A stretch of 64,000 nucleotides of DNA from Branchiostoma belcheri (Eukaryota > Chordata > Leptocardii > Amphioxiformes > Branchiostomatidae): assembly GCF_001625305.1 (NCBI RefSeq), contig NW_017804609.1:357389-421388 (forward strand). The letters run 5' to 3'. Positions 59,747 through 64,000 of the stretch are shown in pieces. Both the position numbers and the translations under genes were made by a program. A model generated the notes under the pieces. The model was given only the letters and a program-made list of their open reading frames with translations. It did not search any database and was not told the origin of the DNA. Numbering within the stretch: position 1 is the first letter of the stretch; each line of letters begins with the position of its first letter.

Positions 59747-62700
59747 TCATGGAGTGCTAAGTAAAGTAAACTCAAAGGTCGGTGCTGCGTTTGGCCCAAT
59801 CTCGGGATCTCCATTCGGGTCTATCGGTGTCTGTACCAGCCTTTTACCCCAGGCAGTTAGTGACGACATCATGCCCATGCAGTCGCACTTTAGCTTCTGC
59901 GGGGCTCCATTATAAGCTTCGTGGAGACACTGCAGCAGGCCTGTGTACACCATGTTGAAGTTGTCAGAATATTTTCGAGCCTGTGAGCCTGGAGGGTAAC
60001 TCTTGGTGCGCGGGTTAGAAATGGTCGGCCAGACACCGTCTTCGAAGAAAGGCACCTTTCGGCCAACGAAGCCGAACGTCATTTTACACGATTTTACCTC
60101 TTCATCACATGGGGTAAAGTTCTCAAAGTAAGGTGCCCATGGTTCGTTTTGTTGGCCTGTTTCCATCAGCTTCCGTCCATGCACCATCTCAGCAAACTTG
60201 GAGTAGTGTGAAAGCTTGTTGGTCTCCACATCAAATGGATGACAAGGATCACTCCCTTCGCCCTCGGAAGCGATGATGGTTATGGCATCTACTGCACTGT
60301 CAAAATCACTCACTGCAAATGGGGAATCGTGGTAGTGGCCAAGCCATTGTCTATAAGTTATTTGCTTTGTAATGTCTCCTGTGAACAGAGTGTTGCCATT
60401 CTTTTGTAAGTTCCTTTCCAGTTGGGCCATAGGACAGAGAATCTGAATCATGTAGATGGCACCGATGGTCTGAGGCGTTAGTGTTGACGATGTTATCTTT
60501 TGACAATGTTTGAGGATGTCCTGCACAGTGTTGCCCTCAGGTTTGCCACTTTTGTACTTCATGACACGTTTTTTATTAATGCGAAGATATTCAACCACAT
60601 CAGAATCCACCATTTCACAGTTTGGCCTCTCTATCCCCTGAAAGACGGTTCGGATCTGGTTCAGTGAGCATTTTGCAAGCTTTAGCACGAGACCAGGGTT
60701 GGCGCCACCCGGGAGCGGTCCTGGATAAGACGGTACTATAGATGAGATGTTCAAATTTGGTGAACCGCCGATCGCGTTCAGAATGTTGGAAGCCAGAGTC
60801 ATGTGTTTCATCTCATCGACAACGACACTTTTGATCAGGGCCGCCACCTCTATGTTTTCGCCATGTTTTATCGAGAACAGCGCACTCAGATATGGGGGAA
60901 TGGTTGACAGTTCTATCTGTAGTGCTATCTGCAGGGTCTTTTTTAGTTCCTCTAAGGTGTTGGTGGGGGTGCCCAATTTTGGGTCGTCTAACCAGGACAA
61001 GATCATTCTTCGTTTGTTTTTAGATAGGTCCCTGGTCACCGGCATGTAATTTGGGTCCTTTTCAGGAAGATTGAGAGCGTGTTTGAGTAACTTCATTTTC
61101 CATTTAACATCATCGTAGCTTGCAAGGTTGATTATTTGCTTCATGGAGGGATAGAGATTGGCGTACTGCTGGAATATCGGGTAGACATGTTCGTACCAGG
61201 TCACTTCACCTTCGGTGAAAGTGTACTGTGAAAACAGATGGACTGCGACAGTTAAGTCCAGAACCGTGAATTCTGATCCGTCGTCTCCCATCTTGGCCAT
61301 TATATCGTACATGTACACCTGGCCGTCTAGTTGCTGTTCCTTTCTCGGCTCCCCCGGATCCTCGGACTTGAACTTTATCGTCAAAATGCCGTTGTCGCTG
61401 GATGGTTCAGTGCTGTCAATAGTTATTGCATGTTGCCTAGTTTTATTTGGCCTGGTTTGAATGGGCCTGATGAAAACCTCTTTAGCAAGCCTGCCAAACC
61501 GGAAAGTGCGAAACTGCATCTGCCATTCCTCGTCAGGTTCTTTTCGCGCAACACGATCGTCAATGGCCTGGACGAACAAGCCATCTTGTCTTTCCTCCAC
61601 CAGTCGCTCACAGTGCGTTGGGGTTTTTTGTTGAATAACCACCAATTGTGTGCTTTCAATTGCCTTGGGATTTACTGAAAGCTCAACTATGCCAGCAGTC
61701 ACATTGAACCAGTCGTTTCTACCCAGGTTAATTTGTCCCAGGTTGTATGCCTCTTCCAGAAGTTCGCATAAAGTAAGTTTTGGTAATGGTTTGCATTGAG
61801 TTAGATACAGGGATCCACCTGATGGTCCGACCACGTTACCTCTGATGTCAAACGTCATGCTATTGGCAAAGTCCAATACTACTTTATTCCTTTTGGAATC
61901 AACGTAGAACGGCACGTGACGACCACCAGTTCCGCTGGGGTCCCACAGCATTCTGTTGTACGGACCATAAGGATGAGGAGTCTCTGACACTTTGGCAAAT
62001 ATGGTCCCAGTTACTCGGCCATACGGAAAGTCTGGAGACTCTGACACCACTATCATGTTGTAGACGTTGAGTTTGATATGCAACTGGAATCCAGGCTTAC
62101 AACGCAGGGACATGACCTGCTTTACAAACTCGGAATGTTCTGAAAGAGACTCCTCGACCCACTGCACGTTCTGCAAAGTCGAAAAAAAAATTGCAGAAAA
62201 TCGGGTCATCCCAGACACTGTAGGGCATTTCAATCCTTCACAGGCGTCGTGCATGTGGTTGAATGACCGTGGTGTAAAATCCCCTTTGAAGAACCCGTCC
62301 ACGCCGACCTGGAGGCCCCATATCTGAGATTGTGTTTGATCATCTGTATCCAGATCCACCAGCTTGCCTGTAGTGGTGCTGTCCGATCCTAGATAATCAA
62401 AGTAAGCCACATAATACATTGGGGGGGGGGAGAGGCAAACCACAGCTGTACAGCCGCACCAATATCAATGTACCTTTTTGTCAAACTGTGCAAAGAAAAT
62501 GTGGAGTGACCAAACTGTGTAATACTGATTTTCAGGTGGGTTATGTATAAAAGATGGGTGGTGCTGCTGATCGGCGGTAAATAAGGTTCACTGTCAAGTA
62601 ATGCTAGGCCTAAGATTAAGAACTCTGTGCCGATTGGCCTTAAAGAAGAGCCGGGCCAAATAAGGCAACCTCACGACGGTCCTATTGGCTGGAGAAATGT

Positions 62701-63606
62701 CTTAACAAAGACGACAAGTTTGAGCTCATACTTCAGGTGTGGGCTGAAATATTGTTTTATATTTCAGTCCATACCATAGATATGGATGAAATATATTGTT
62801 TTCCCCTGTGTTTCTCCTTCTCGTCCTGCCATTTCGTTTGGTAAAGGGGGCGAAATTTTGAAGGGCAATCACAGTCTGCCAAATTGATTTTATCTTCCAA
62901 ACAGAAATAGAACCTTCCAAGAGCAATATCTAAGATGTAACAATAAAAAAGAAGGTGGAATCAAATTTTCAGTTCAAAAGAGATTTCCCTCGGAAACTGC
63001 ATGAGACTACTTTCAAATACGTCTATTGTCAAATTCGCGTGTATTCTGAATACACCAGCGTTGCGGTAGTGACATACTATCAACAACTTTAATGACAGGC
63101 CGGCACATGCTGGACTTTTGTTGCGATATTTATGAGATTTCCGCAGAGCTTCGGCAGCTTGGGTGCTGTCCTCCGTAGTTGCCCCCAGTGCTTCCTACTG
63201 TTACTAGCTACCATAGACTATGGAGGATGGTACCCAGGCTTGAGCCTCAGAGGAGGAGTTTTTTTTTACATTTTGAGAATAGGGGGAAAATAGATGAGTA
63301 TGGATGTCATCCATAAATAAAGTAAATCCGTGTGGCCTTAGATTATAGGAAGTAGCACTATGAAAAGAGTAGAAATAGTACCTATGATACGTTTGCCAAC
63401 AGTTTTGTCCAAAGTGCTGCACGTTCCATCCGCGAGGCAGACTTGCGTCACGTAACAGTTGACCAACCGGAAATCATTGGTTCCTTTTGGGTTCCATTCA
63501 GGATCTCTCTGAGGATCGAACGTGCTGATGTTGAAGTTTGTCCGATTGTTGTTGTAAGTTGAGACGTCAGCAAGAAATCTCCCAGCGAAGTTCAAACGGA
63601 CTATAG
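59747..63606 (-). CDS. VioB/RebD-type ferritin-like protein (iminophenyl-pyruvate dimer synthase-like), 5' end missing
   Basis: Two exons on - are visible: 63382-63606 and 59747-62388, joined in frame through G|GA (ATAG|GTACT donor, TTATCTAG acceptor). They encode about 955 residues; the start codon must lie in a further upstream exon, since exon 63382-63606 begins at an acceptor (TACTACAG). The first exon reads LNFAGRFLADVSTYNNN, like the start of bacterial VioB-family proteins. Next come GKLVDLDTDDQ and SQIWGL of the same family, then a ferritin-like four-helix region: IELSTIPPYLSALFSI with a helix Glu, VVDEMKHM giving ExxH, and ILNAIGG. Known relatives dimerise imino-acid products of amino-acid oxidases in violacein and rebeccamycin pathways. 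The substrate here is unknown and no oxidase partner is in the window. Dinucleotide use looks like the neighbours, so any transfer is old. Confidence 0.8.
62389..63381 (-). other. Intron of the VioB-like gene
   Basis: 993 bp with no exon seen. It contains GTCATCCATAAATAAAGTAAATCCGTGTGGCC (63307-63338), a single end of the AGGCCACACC MITE family. A G run (62421-62430) lies 33 bp upstream of the acceptor. Confidence 0.55.
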
Positions 63607-64000
63607 CTGTAGTAATGACGTCACAATGACAAGCCGGATTATAAATACTAAATCAGCATTAGAGTATTAGTGCATGTTAGGTAGATACTCAATGGATTTT
63701 AGAATTAGTTAGGCGGCATTTTTGTGCGTCCAATGTCTTCAGAAGATAGTGGACACCGTTGGCGGGGAGCGGATCTTGGGGAGCGAACTAAAGCTAAAAA
63801 GGCTGGACACCAGGCTAGGTTGATGTAGCTTCTGTTATGTCCGAGCCTTGAAAAGAAGTCAGGGCCCACAATGGGGTGGACCATGGTGACGAACCCATTA
63901 TATTGTTTTCAACGATTCTAATTTCAATCACTGAATCGCATGTAAAATTAAAAACTTAGTGGAGAAGACACAAATATATATATATATAAATGTATATATA
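63607..64000. other. Upstream of the visible VioB-like exons; nothing certain
   Basis: A 69-codon frame on - opens at an ACCATGG (about 63884) but has no donor compatible with the next exon and no family similarity I recognise. The window ends in an AT repeat (63973-64000). Confidence 0.3.

Noticed and set aside
59747..63606. Bacterial contamination as the source of the VioB-like gene
   Set aside because: It has a spliceosomal intron with proper phase and sits among animal repeats (MITE end in its intron).

Overview
The window is animal nuclear DNA. Its genes have many introns with GT-AG splice sites, single-exon genes are rare, the A+T content is high, and mobile-element debris is dense. 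A cephalochordate (amphioxus, Branchiostoma) is the best fit. The reasons are a chordate-type NEK10, an SENP1/2-type protease, an intronless LRR receptor of lancelet style, and tRNA-derived SINEs with the tail 'cccttgggaaaggcacttta'. The species call is inference. One run of 20 Ns (26863-26882) marks an assembly join.

Layout. (1) 0.4-3.8 kb: somatic cytochrome c on + with a nuclear-respiratory-type promoter (ETS/CRE plus NRF-1) and a 5' UTR intron. (2) 4.6-6.2 kb: an unresolved set of coding-like exons on +. (3) 6.3-9.0 kb: an intronless single-pass LRR receptor on +, whose tail carries seven clustered YxN motifs. (4) 9.6-15.4 kb: an eight-exon alpha-tubulin on -, tail to tail with the receptor. 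(5) 16.6-33.4 kb: a 21-exon SENP1/2-type SUMO protease on -. (6) 33.4-36.1 kb: a divergent intergenic region with a compact CCAAT/CRE/octamer/X-box-like cluster. (7) 36.2-54.2 kb: NEK10 on + in 35 coding exons, with armadillo-like N-terminal region, kinase domain and conserved C-terminal segments. (8) 54.2-59.6 kb: intergenic, with fold-back elements and a large minisatellite. (9) 59.7-63.6 kb: on -, an animal member of the VioB/RebD-type ferritin-like (iminophenyl-pyruvate dimer synthase-like) family, with its 5' end missing.

The genes do not form a pathway. They are a normal eukaryotic neighbourhood of housekeeping genes (cytochrome c, tubulin, SUMO protease), one ciliary-type kinase, one surface receptor and one bacterial-type enzyme.

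Two recurring patterns stand out. First, about ten fold-back repeats share a core CTGANGA-A-hairpin-GAAA. Its hairpin arms differ between families but stay complementary, so it looks like a hammerhead-ribozyme core. One of these families shows 10, 12 and 14 bp target-site duplications, as expected of retrotransposition. Second, exon-intron junctions have been tandemly duplicated again and again in both large genes (SENP exons 3, 9, 15, 17; NEK10 exons 24, 26, 27), which leaves decoy splice sites and pseudo-exons.
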